From an uncultured archaeon (GTDB lineage: Archaea > Hadarchaeota > Hadarchaeia > Hadarchaeales > Hadarchaeaceae): a stretch of DNA of 58,432 bases. The DNA is taken from NCBI GenBank assembly GCA_937921735.1, contig CAKZTQ010000021.1, forward strand, positions 1 to 58,432. Direction: 5' to 3'. Positions within the stretch are counted from its first letter, which is position 1. Each line of letters begins with the position of its first letter. Under the pieces are notes generated by a model. The model saw nothing but the letters and a program-made list of their open reading frames with translations, had not been told where the DNA came from and ran no database searches. The position numbers and the translations under genes were made by a program. Below are positions 17,033 to 26,217 of the stretch, one piece after another.

Positions 17033-18880
17033 TCAAAGTTCAGATAATTCTAGCTCAGAAAGTTTTTCAGCCTTGGGCATACCTGTCTGCGCATCCCAGC
17101 CACGAAGTCTATAATATTCAGACAGCATTTCGTCCAATTTTACCACGACGTTCGCTACCGGACCTTGTTTTAAAGGTTCGCGGAGCAGGCGTGTAGGAAG
17201 TGTATCCTCAGAGGGTAGACAGCCGTGTTTTAAATTGAAAATTCTTTTAAGATTAAATATCCGTTCCCCTACTTTCATGAACTCGTCAACATCCATTGAT
17301 ATTCCGGTAACATGTTTAAATAGGTTGAGATTGTCGGCCACCGTAAACCATCCAATTTCCATGAATTGACAGAATCCCATGGCACTAAAGCCGGCGACAT
17401 AATTTTGTCTTTTTATGACCACTTCAGCTTTCCCCTCGGTAGAAAATCTGTCCATGGGTTTTATCCCCAGTTCAGGCGGGCCCCCGAACCACTCCCAAAA
17501 TGAAGGTAGCCCCTCCGTATGCCTTCCCCCTGTGTTTGCGGTAGCATAGTGGAGTCCCGCTCCCTGTGCTGCCAGAGGGCTATGCATCGCAATTTCTATA
17601 CCCTTAACGTGGATCGCGAATTCTTCGCCACCTAAAACTTTTGATGCTCCCCTAACCCCTTCAGCAAGGATGTTTCCTATTCCCTCCCTTAGTGATATCT
17701 TTCGAAGCATTTCGATGGCTGCCTCAGCATTGCCAAACATCAGTTTTACATCGCCAACATCTTTCTTGGTGATTAACCCCCGTTCATAGCATTCCATTGC
17801 CCAGGCTATCACAGATCCGGTGGAAATCGTGTCCAGACCCAACACGTTGCAAAGGTCGTTGATCTTTGCGATGGCTTCGATATCGGTTATTCCACAATTA
17901 GCACCAAAAACAGCTACGGTCTCATATTCCGGTCCTTCCACTTCCCCATCTATTTTATAAGGACCCGAAGTTACTTTTACTACTCTCCGGCAGCCGATTG
18001 GACAGCTGTAGCAAGCTCTCTTCCCTGAAAATATTTTCTCATAACCCCCTGGCATACATAGGTTTTCGTACCCATTCAAAATTCCTTTCGACCAGTTGTG
18101 TATTGGGACATCGCCGAGCTCATAAACTGAAGCGAAATCACCCGGAGTTCCATATTTGCTGAAATTCTGAGAAAGTTCATTTTCTTTCCATCGGGAGAGA
18201 AGTTTTCTTACGTACTCTCTCAAACTATCCTCATCTGCTACGGGCACCTTCTTCTCACCATTTATAGCGACGGCCTTGAGTTTTTTTGAGCCCATCACGG
18301 CGCCTAAGCCACACCTTCCTGCAAATCTTTCTGCATTGTCATTTGTTATGCAGGCAAATTTAACGAGATTTTCTCCTGCGAGGCCTATTGTCGCCACTTT
18401 AGTGTTTTTTTCACCATGATCCTGTCTGATGATTCGATCGGTTTCTCTGGCGTCTTTTCCCCATAAATGGCTAGCATCTAATATCTCTATTTCGTCTTCA
18501 TTGATCCAAAGGTATACGGGCTTCTCAGCACGACCGCTGATAATAATCATATCATAACCAGCAAATTTGATGGTGGGGCCGAAGAAACCACCACCATTTG
18601 CATCACCAAAATATCCAGTTTGCGGAGATTTTGCGACCACCGTATAGCGAGAAGCGGCCGGAGATTGAGTTCCTGTGACGGGCCCTGTACTGAATATCAG
18701 CAAGTTTTGGGGATCAAAGGGTTTCACTTCCGGTAAAACCTCCTTGTATAGAATTTCTCCAGCAGTTCCATAACCGCCTATGAACTTTTTGATAGACTTC
18801 GCATTAAGTTCCTCTTTTCTAATCATGCCGCTACTTAAATCCACTCTAAGGATTTTCCCCATGTATCCTCCTTTAAACAT
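17033..18880 (-). CDS. aldehyde ferredoxin oxidoreductase family (W-pterin) protein
   Basis: 'GYMGKILRVDLSSG', 'CYSCPIGCRR', 'GANCGI', 'FAGRCGLGAVMGSKKLKA'. Confidence 0.92.
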   Translation of the reverse strand: MFKGGYMGKILRVDLSSGMIRKEELNAKSIKKFIGGYGTAGEILYKEVLPEVKPFDPQNLLIFSTGPVTGTQSPAASRYTVVAKSPQTGYFGDANGGGFFGPTIKFAGYDMIIISGRAEKPVYLWINEDEIEILDASHLWGKDARETDRIIRQDHGEKNTKVATIGLAGENLVKFACITNDNAERFAGRCGLGAVMGSKKLKAVAINGEKKVPVADEDSLREYVRKLLSRWKENELSQNFSKYGTPGDFASVYELGDVPIHNWSKGILNGYENLCMPGGYEKIFSGKRACYSCPIGCRRVVKVTSGPYKIDGEVEGPEYETVAVFGANCGITDIEAIAKINDLCNVLGLDTISTGSVIAWAMECYERGLITKKDVGDVKLMFGNAEAAIEMLRKISLREGIGNILAEGVRGASKVLGGEEFAIHVKGIEIAMHSPLAAQGAGLHYATANTGGRHTEGLPSFWEWFGGPPELGIKPMDRFSTEGKAEVVIKRQNYVAGFSAMGFCQFMEIGWFTVADNLNLFKHVTGISMDVDEFMKVGERIFNLKRIFNLKHGCLPSEDTLPTRLLREPLKQGPVANVVVKLDEMLSEYYRLRGWDAQTGMPKAEKLSELELSEL

Positions 18881-18882
18881 GG

Positions 18883-20211
18883 CTAACCTCCGGATTTTGC
18901 CCTTTCATATAAATCCTGAGCCGCCTTCTCAGCCTTTCGCAGAACCTCCTCTTCACGTAAACTTTTAACTTTTCTATCCTCCATTAGAATCCTTCCATCC
19001 ACAATAGTCGTATCAACATCTCCAGCGTTTGCAGAATACACTAAATTTTCCACTAAGTTGGTAGGACCCCTTAGAAAAAGTGGATAGAGATGGGGAGAAC
19101 TTAAATTTACCAGGATTATATCGGCTTTTTTACCCACTTCTAGACTCCCGATTTCTTTGTCCATATCCAAACATGCAGCACTCCCCAACGTCGCCATTTT
19201 TAGCATTTCTCTACAAGGCAATGCAGAAGCGCTAGTTTGGTATAACTTTTGAAGATACGAACCGATCCTCATTTCCTCAAACATGTCTAAATTATTGTTG
19301 CTGAGAAAGGAGTCTGTCCCCAAACCGATGATTATCCCATTTGCCTGCATTTTTAAAATGGGAGCTACACCTGAGGCCAACTTCATATTACTCGTCGGGT
19401 TATACGCAACTGTTACCCTTCTTTTTTTGAGTATAGCTATATCTTTCGCGGTTAAATGTACGCAATGAGCTGCGTGGACTCTGCTCTTTAAAAAATCTAT
19501 TTTATCGAGATATTCGACTGGCGTGACCCCATGCTCTTTTTTAATCCTTTTAACTTCATCACGAGTTTCAGCGATATGGATGTGTATCCCCACGCGATAT
19601 CTCTCCGCCATCTCTTTTACCCTCAGAAGAGTTTCCTCGGAGCAAGTATATGGTGAATGTGCTCCGAACCATGTTATAATTCTCCCGTTTGCCTTGCCGT
19701 TCCATTCTTTTACCAGCCTCTCATTTGTAACGATGGTTTCAGTTCGATAAGATTCGTCCATAATCTGGCAACTCAAAACAGCGCGAAGCCCTGAAATTTT
19801 AACCACTTTTGCGACCTCTTCCTGAAATCTAAAAATGTCTATAAAAGTGGTGGTGCCTGATTTTATCATCTCCAACTGATTCAAAAGCGCGGCAGCCCGC
19901 ATATGCTCTCGTCGGAGCGCTCGCTCCGCTGGTAAACATATCTTACTTAACCAACTCATCAAAGGGAGGTCTTCGCACAGACCGCGAAGCAGACATTCGT
20001 GCATGTGGGCATTTACTAAACCGGGCAAGACAGCTTTTCCTTTTGCATTTAAATATTTTTCAGCCTTAAATGTCCGGGAAATTCGTGAAGGTCGACCTAT
20101 AGCAACTATTTTGTTACCCTTTATGCATACGCTGCCCTCGAATGGCTCTGAATCGTATTTTGTTAGAAGAATCCCGTCGCAAATCATTAGGTCCACTTTT
20201 TCCTTTTCCAT
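18883..20211 (-). CDS. amidohydrolase family deaminase (cytosine/guanine/SAH deaminase-like)
   Basis: 'LPGLVNAHMHECLLRG', 'HIHIAETRDEV', 'AAHCVHLT', 'GLGTDSFLSNNNLDM'. Confidence 0.85.
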   Translation of the reverse strand: MEKEKVDLMICDGILLTKYDSEPFEGSVCIKGNKIVAIGRPSRISRTFKAEKYLNAKGKAVLPGLVNAHMHECLLRGLCEDLPLMSWLSKICLPAERALRREHMRAAALLNQLEMIKSGTTTFIDIFRFQEEVAKVVKISGLRAVLSCQIMDESYRTETIVTNERLVKEWNGKANGRIITWFGAHSPYTCSEETLLRVKEMAERYRVGIHIHIAETRDEVKRIKKEHGVTPVEYLDKIDFLKSRVHAAHCVHLTAKDIAILKKRRVTVAYNPTSNMKLASGVAPILKMQANGIIIGLGTDSFLSNNNLDMFEEMRIGSYLQKLYQTSASALPCREMLKMATLGSAACLDMDKEIGSLEVGKKADIILVNLSSPHLYPLFLRGPTNLVENLVYSANAGDVDTTIVDGRILMEDRKVKSLREEEVLRKAEKAAQDLYERAKSGG

Positions 20212-21108
20212 TTAGCCCCTCCTCTTATGTTGTCTAAAGGCTAACCCGGTTAGCTCCCTTATCTCAGTAAAGCCTTTCCGATGCATAAAGGTTAGTATCT
20301 CGTCCACTATGTTACCAAAAATGTTTCTATTACTTATCGCAGCGGTATGTAAACTGATGAGCGTGGCCCCCGCCATCAGCATTTCGATCGCATCTTTTCC
20401 GCTTGCTATGCCTCCTCCTCCGAATATCGGACAATCGGTATTCATGTATACCTTGGCTACGCATGCTAAGGCCACCGGTTTAATCGCCGGCCCTGAAAGA
20501 TACCCAAATCCATATTCTCCACCTAACAAAGGTTTCCCTAATTCGATGTCGATCGCCAAGGCTGGACCAATAGTATTGATGCAAGAAAAGGCATCAGCGC
20601 CTGCTTGTTGGAATTTTCGAAGAAAAATGGGTAAGTCTAGGAGATTTGGACCAAATTTAACTACTAGAGGAATACCGATCCTCTTTTTCACGGTTTTAAT
20701 GAGCCTCACTAACGATGGAAGGGAGGCAGATGGGACAGGTACCTCTATCATCGAAGCTCCCGCATCTTGGAACGATTTGGCTAGCTCCGAAGTTTCCTTG
20801 GGCGTTTTTCCTTTTACGCTCGCTATTATTGGTAAATTACATTTTTTAGCTATTTCAAATTCTTGGAGCCATCTTTCTCTACCTATATCAGACCAGTCTA
20901 TGTTGAGGAGCCCGTGATTAACTTTGATAATGGAAGGTTTGGGAGCTTCTGCTGGCTCAGGATAAATAGTCTTGGTTACTACGCCACCCACTCCCCTTTG
21001 TGAAGCTATTGCTAGAATTGATTTCCCATCTTTAGTCAACGGGCCCGCTGAGATCACTGTTGGATACCTGAAATTAACTCCTGCCACCTCGACTTGGAGC
21101 TTGGACAT
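20212..21108 (-). CDS. dihydroorotate dehydrogenase/PreA-like flavoprotein
   Basis: TIM-barrel DHOD pattern 'GVVTKTIYPEP', 'VVKFGPNL', 'LSGPAIKPVALACVAKVY', 'IFGGGGIASGKDAIEMLMAGA'. Confidence 0.8.
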   Translation of the reverse strand: MSKLQVEVAGVNFRYPTVISAGPLTKDGKSILAIASQRGVGGVVTKTIYPEPAEAPKPSIIKVNHGLLNIDWSDIGRERWLQEFEIAKKCNLPIIASVKGKTPKETSELAKSFQDAGASMIEVPVPSASLPSLVRLIKTVKKRIGIPLVVKFGPNLLDLPIFLRKFQQAGADAFSCINTIGPALAIDIELGKPLLGGEYGFGYLSGPAIKPVALACVAKVYMNTDCPIFGGGGIASGKDAIEMLMAGATLISLHTAAISNRNIFGNIVDEILTFMHRKGFTEIRELTGLAFRQHKRRG

Positions 21109-21118
21109 TCGACTTCAC

Positions 21119-22522
21119 CTACATAGGGAGAGACCAGGGGGGAGCAATGGGTTTTGCGATGGCTCGCTCTTGATATTTTTCCGCACATTCGATAGCTCTG
21201 TTGATCACTTCCTGCTCATCAACCGTGAGCACTTTCCCTTTCCTAGCTACAATGTTCCCATCGACCATCACGATTTCAACGTCGGATGCCCTTGCTCCAA
21301 ATGCCAGAACGCTCATTTTATCGAATGCTGGGGTCAGATGGGATTTTCCTGAAATATCTACTACAATAATATCAGCTTTTTTCCCGACTTCTAACGAACC
21401 AATTTCTTTTTCTAGCCTCAAAGCTTTTGCACCCCCTAAAGTAGCAAGTTCAAGAACTTGGGAGGGCGGCAAAATCGTGCGATCGAGGTGATGAACCCGG
21501 AGAAGGGCAGCAGCTAGAAGCATGAGTTCAAACATGTCAAAAACGTTAACTCCATCAATACCCAAGCCTACCGTGCATCCTCTCCGAAGCAACTCCACAA
21601 CAGGAGCGACGCCATTTCCTCCGAGCATATTGCTTTTGACGTTAAAAGCCAACTTAATATCATTTCTCTGCCATATGTCGAGTTCCTTCTTTGAGATGTA
21701 AATTCCATGAGCTGCAACCAAATCCGGACCTAAAAAGTTTAAACTGTCCAAGTATTCTATGGGGCCATTAAATCCTCGATGCCGTTTAATGAATTCTACT
21801 TCAAATGGTCCTTGGGCCACGTGTAGCTGGATACCGCATCCGTACTTGTTCGCGATTTCCCTAGTTTTAATAAGCGTTTCTGGATGACATGAGAAAGCCG
21901 TATGGACACACATCATTCCTTTTATTCTGGAATCTTTTCTCATATTCATTTTTCTCACGAAATTTTCATTTTCTTTTACCCCGAGCTCCCCGTTTTCTCT
22001 GCTTATCCTATCCGTTGCTTCAAAAGAACACACCGCACGAATGCCTACTTCCTCAACTGCCTTAGCAACATGATCCAATACTCCTGGCAGAGCATTCGGT
22101 GCTTCAATGATATCCGCCGTGCAAGTGATGCCACGTTTTAGCATTTCAACCGCAGCGAGAAGTGTTCCAACATAAGCGTCTTCCTTGGTACATGTCTCCT
22201 CTATCTTTGGCCACCACCACCGAGTCAATCGCTCGCCGAAGTCGGAGAAGTTTATTTCAGATGGAATGGGCAACTGCATATATCTCGTTAAGGAATTGTA
22301 CATGTGGTTATGGCAGGAAACAAATCCAGGTAATATAGCCCTTCCAGTTGCATCGATATGCTCATCTGCCCTCCACTCCTTTTTGATTTGTGATGTTTCA
22401 CCAACCGCTACTATCCTATTTTCCTCCACCACGACAGCGCCCTTTTCTATGATCCTCCTTTTTTCATCCATTGTGACAACATATCCATTCTCGAGAATGA
22501 CTGAAGCCATCAGCAAAAGCAA
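21119..22522 (-). CDS. amidohydrolase family deaminase
   Basis: 'LPGFVSCHNHMYNSLTRYM', 'AHGIYI', 'GLGIDGVNVFDMFE'. Confidence 0.85.
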   Translation of the reverse strand: MLLLMASVILENGYVVTMDEKRRIIEKGAVVVEENRIVAVGETSQIKKEWRADEHIDATGRAILPGFVSCHNHMYNSLTRYMQLPIPSEINFSDFGERLTRWWWPKIEETCTKEDAYVGTLLAAVEMLKRGITCTADIIEAPNALPGVLDHVAKAVEEVGIRAVCSFEATDRISRENGELGVKENENFVRKMNMRKDSRIKGMMCVHTAFSCHPETLIKTREIANKYGCGIQLHVAQGPFEVEFIKRHRGFNGPIEYLDSLNFLGPDLVAAHGIYISKKELDIWQRNDIKLAFNVKSNMLGGNGVAPVVELLRRGCTVGLGIDGVNVFDMFELMLLAAALLRVHHLDRTILPPSQVLELATLGGAKALRLEKEIGSLEVGKKADIIVVDISGKSHLTPAFDKMSVLAFGARASDVEIVMVDGNIVARKGKVLTVDEQEVINRAIECAEKYQERAIAKPIAPPWSLPM

Positions 22523-22583
22523 AGCAATACGACAATAAAAAGATTGTGCTTAAAGCACAATAGTAAGAAAAACTAATGCTTGA

Positions 22584-23570
22584 TCACGTTTCTCTGAGCC
22601 TCTGGAAAGTTCTCCCCAGAATCCCGATAGCCCTTTCTGGGTCTTTACCAATAGGGGCCGAACAAACAAGCTGAGTTACTCCGGCAGATATATGTTCCTT
22701 AACTTTTTTTAAACACTCATCAGGCGTGCCTGCTATAGCAAAGTTTTCAATCATTTCATCCGTCACGTGCTCTGAAGCTTTTTTCTCATCGGGTAAAGCG
22801 TCGATAATAGGTTTAATATCCTGCGCCGACATGTCAACACTTTTCAATACATACTGGGGCGTCACGGCCATACTGTAAACCAAGTAGGGGCGAGCCATTT
22901 GGAAAGCCTCTTCACGTGTATCAGCGACCGAAAAGATTACGGAGTTGGCAACATCGAAATTCGTTTTCTCCCGAGCCGAAGTTTCCAGACCTTTTTCGAT
23001 ATATTCGCGCGCGATCTCCACATACTTTGGTGGAACACTGCCAAGTAGCACACCATCTGCAATTTCACCAGCGAGTTTTAACATCTGGGGGCCCCTGCAT
23101 GCCAGATAAACTGGAATCTGCACGGGAGGAAAAGATAAACGAACATTTTCTATATTTATCATCTCTCCTTTAAAGCTTGTTTCATGTCCACTTATAACGG
23201 ATCTAAATACGTGCACAAATTCTCTTAAAACTTTCAAAGGTTTTCGAACGGCAAACTGAAGTGGGTTGAGTAAGTTTAATCCACCGATTCCCACCGCGAA
23301 AACCGCTCGTCCCCTCGCCAATTCTTGTAAAGAGGCCATAGCGATGGCGGTGATAACTGGGTGTCGCGTATAAGGATTTGTACATCCTGGGCCGACCAAC
23401 ACTTTGGAAGTCCGGAGTACGATCGCGCTCATCGTCACATAAACATCTCTATAAAAATCCTCGTCTGCAATCCAAATGTATTTAAAACCATTTTCTTCTG
23501 CAACTTGAGAAAGACGAACGAGATTTGTTATCTCCATATTTGGGATAAATAACAAACCAAACTCGACCAT
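22584..23570 (-). CDS. LLM-class F420-dependent oxidoreductase
   Basis: 'VEFGLLFIPNMEITNLVRLSQVAEENGFKYIWIADE', 'RHPVITAIAMASLQEL..GRAVFAVGIG'. Confidence 0.85.
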   Translation of the reverse strand: MVEFGLLFIPNMEITNLVRLSQVAEENGFKYIWIADEDFYRDVYVTMSAIVLRTSKVLVGPGCTNPYTRHPVITAIAMASLQELARGRAVFAVGIGGLNLLNPLQFAVRKPLKVLREFVHVFRSVISGHETSFKGEMINIENVRLSFPPVQIPVYLACRGPQMLKLAGEIADGVLLGSVPPKYVEIAREYIEKGLETSAREKTNFDVANSVIFSVADTREEAFQMARPYLVYSMAVTPQYVLKSVDMSAQDIKPIIDALPDEKKASEHVTDEMIENFAIAGTPDECLKKVKEHISAGVTQLVCSAPIGKDPERAIGILGRTFQRLRET

Positions 23571-23582
23571 GACAGTCCCTGA

Positions 23583-24401
23583 TTACAAATATCGCCAGAA
23601 GAAAACTCCTGACAAATTCGTTCGCACCTTGAAATAAATAGCGACCGCTAGAATGAAAATACCCGTGATCATGAAAAGGTAATCTTTCCAAGTATATACA
23701 TTCGGTTTTAAAAAGGTTCTCCTTTTTTCGGCGCCGAACCCTTTTAGTTGTAAGGCTATTGCCATCTGTCTAGCTTTATCGAGAAAAGTAAGAATAAGCG
23801 GAATGAAAATTGGCACGTATGCCTTGATCCTTTGAACTAGTCCACCTGTATCAAATTTTTGACCCCTGCATGCGAAGGAATCCTTTATGTTAGAAAAGTG
23901 TGCAAATGATTCCGGCAAGAACTTAAAGCTAGAAATCACCATAAATGGCCCGGTATAAGAAAAGCCTAAGTGCTCTTGGGCAAACTGTCCAACTGAGCAA
24001 GCCAAATCAGTCATATCCGTTACCATAACGAAAAACAAACAAATCGTAACTGACGTTATTATCCGGAGACCCATAGCTAGAGCATAAATAACGCCATCTA
24101 CAGTTATAAGGCCGCCCAATATTGGTGTGCCGGTTCTATAGAAGAATGGCCAAACGACTATGATAAACGCTACCAGGAGTGGGTACGCTATCTTTACTAC
24201 TTTAGCGAATTCCCTCCCAATCCTAGCCATTTTAGTCATGCTAAGAACCAAAATTAGGACGGCCGATAGGAAAATGGGGTTAGTAATGATAATGGGTACA
24301 ATGATAAGACAAATCCACCAAATTGCCTTCACGAGCGGATTAAGGAGGTGGAAGGGAGAATCCCTTTTTGCTGCATCAACTACGATGTCAACTATTCGCA
24401 T
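23583..24401 (-). CDS. ECF transporter T component
   Basis: 272 aa multi-TM with 'DSFACRGQ' and 'ALQLKGFG' Ala-Arg/Lys-Gly coupling motifs; adjacent to two ECF ATPases. Confidence 0.85.
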   Translation of the reverse strand: MRIVDIVVDAAKRDSPFHLLNPLVKAIWWICLIIVPIIITNPIFLSAVLILVLSMTKMARIGREFAKVVKIAYPLLVAFIIVVWPFFYRTGTPILGGLITVDGVIYALAMGLRIITSVTICLFFVMVTDMTDLACSVGQFAQEHLGFSYTGPFMVISSFKFLPESFAHFSNIKDSFACRGQKFDTGGLVQRIKAYVPIFIPLILTFLDKARQMAIALQLKGFGAEKRRTFLKPNVYTWKDYLFMITGIFILAVAIYFKVRTNLSGVFFWRYL

Positions 24402-25221
24402 GTTTCTCTCTCCTCAATTTTTTGATTAGCTCGGCGGATATTTTTTCAATTGTAAAGTCGTCTACATTGATAAATTTAGATAAATAAGGCTGTAACAAGT
24501 AGCTCGTCGGAGGAATTATATGTGCGTTTTTCAGCGTTTCAAATTTAAGAAACGCCTCACGGGTCTGGCCGTCTATCAGGATCTGCCCTCTCGCCATAAC
24601 TACCACCCGTTCAACAAATTGGGCAACTACTTTCATGTTGTGGGTAATTACTATTACTGTCTTTCCCTCTTTTTGCAGCTTTTTAAGAAGCTCCATCATT
24701 TGGATGCTCTCCCTCCAGTCAAGTCCAGTGGTTGGTTCGTCCACTATTAGCACGGAAGGTTGCATCGTCAGAATTGAAGCGACTGCTACCTTCTGTCTTT
24801 GGCCCCTACTTAGGTTATAGGGTGCCTCATCTAGGAACTCGTATAATCCAAGTGTTTTTGCCACCTCTTCAACTACCTCTTTTATTCTTTTCTCAGAGAA
24901 TCCTAAGTTCCGAGGACCAAAGCTCATCTCCTCTCTAACCGACTCAGCGAAAATTTGATGATCAGGATTTTGAAATACGTATCCTATCCGCCCCGCCAAC
25001 TGTGAGATCTTATATTCCCTTATATCACGCCCGTCGATCAAAACTTGTCCTTTAGTGGGCTTTAATAAGCCAACAAAATGTTTCACGAGGGTGGTTTTAC
25101 CCGAACCATTGTGCCCTACTATTGCTAAAAACTCCCCATCTCTAATCTTAAGATTGACATCGCGAAGGGCGACGACACCCGATGGTTGATATACATACCA
25201 TAAATTTTTTACTTCAATCAT
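24388..25221 (-). CDS. ECF transporter ATP-binding protein
   Basis: Walker A 'GHNGSGKTTL', 'LSRGQRQKVAVAS', 'VLIVDEPTTGLD'. Confidence 0.92.
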   Translation of the reverse strand: MIEVKNLWYVYQPSGVVALRDVNLKIRDGEFLAIVGHNGSGKTTLVKHFVGLLKPTKGQVLIDGRDIREYKISQLAGRIGYVFQNPDHQIFAESVREEMSFGPRNLGFSEKRIKEVVEEVAKTLGLYEFLDEAPYNLSRGQRQKVAVASILTMQPSVLIVDEPTTGLDWRESIQMMELLKKLQKEGKTVIVITHNMKVVAQFVERVVVMARGQILIDGQTREAFLKFETLKNAHIIPPTSYLLQPYLSKFINVDDFTIEKISAELIKKLRREKHANS

Positions 25222-26072
25222 TTTTTCGCCTTTATAAGTTTTGTAAACAACTCTACCCCTTCCTCAAATCTAACGGGAATTTTAGGAAGGCGGACGCCCG
25301 CCTTTAACAAATTATAGGCTATTTGGGCAACTGCAGGAGGATCTAATCCATGCTTTTTTAAGAAGTCAACTTGAGATAATACCTCGTCCGGAGAACCCAT
25401 CGCAACTATCTTACCCTCACTTATCACCACAATTTTGTCTGCAAACTCAGCGAGTATCTCTATGTTGTGATCCACCATCACTATTGTTTTACCTTCCTTT
25501 TTAAGACGCGCAACTACTTCCATTACTTCCTCGACACCTAACGGATCCAAATCGGATAGGGTCTCATCTAAAACCAGTACTTCTGGGCGAAAAGCTAAGA
25601 TTGTAGCTATTACTACCCTTTGTTTTTCTCCCCCGGAGAGAAAGAAAGGATGTCTTTTTCGATATCCCTCTAAGCGCGTAATTTTAAGGGCTTCGTCTAC
25701 CCTTTTCTGGATTTCTTCCCGTGGATATGCAAAGTTTTCTAATTGGAAAGCTACTTCTTTTTCCACATCCGTCATAAAGAGCTGAGATTCTGCATCTTGT
25801 AAACATATCCCCACGGTTTTCAATATTTCCTTAAGAGAGAGTTCTTTGGTATCTTTTCCCTTAATCAGAATTTTGCCGCTCAACTCACCTTCTACCGCAT
25901 GAGGTATAACACCAGCGAGACAATAGCATAATGTTGTCTTCCCAGCCCCTGATGCACCACATATCCCAACAAATTCTCCTTTTTTGATCTCTAGAGATAC
26001 CCGCTCAAGCGCTTTTTTGCTGCTTTGTTTGTACGTGAAACTTACGTCCTGAAGTTCGAGCAGTGCCCCCAT
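25218..26072 (-). CDS. ECF transporter ATP-binding protein
   Basis: Walker A 'GASGAGKTTL', 'LSGGEKQRVVIATI', 'VLVLDETLSDLD'. Confidence 0.92.
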   Translation of the reverse strand: MGALLELQDVSFTYKQSSKKALERVSLEIKKGEFVGICGASGAGKTTLCYCLAGVIPHAVEGELSGKILIKGKDTKELSLKEILKTVGICLQDAESQLFMTDVEKEVAFQLENFAYPREEIQKRVDEALKITRLEGYRKRHPFFLSGGEKQRVVIATILAFRPEVLVLDETLSDLDPLGVEEVMEVVARLKKEGKTIVMVDHNIEILAEFADKIVVISEGKIVAMGSPDEVLSQVDFLKKHGLDPPAVAQIAYNLLKAGVRLPKIPVRFEEGVELFTKLIKAKK

Positions 26073-26217
26073 CTTTATCTCACGACCATTGTTTTTCTGT
26101 ATTTTTATCTTTTTCCGATTCTAATTTGGTCAATTTGACAAACGGTCTTAAAATAGAAAGTGGAAGAAAAAAATATTTTTCATTTTGTCTCACATAATCT
26201 AATGGCAAGGGGTTAAC

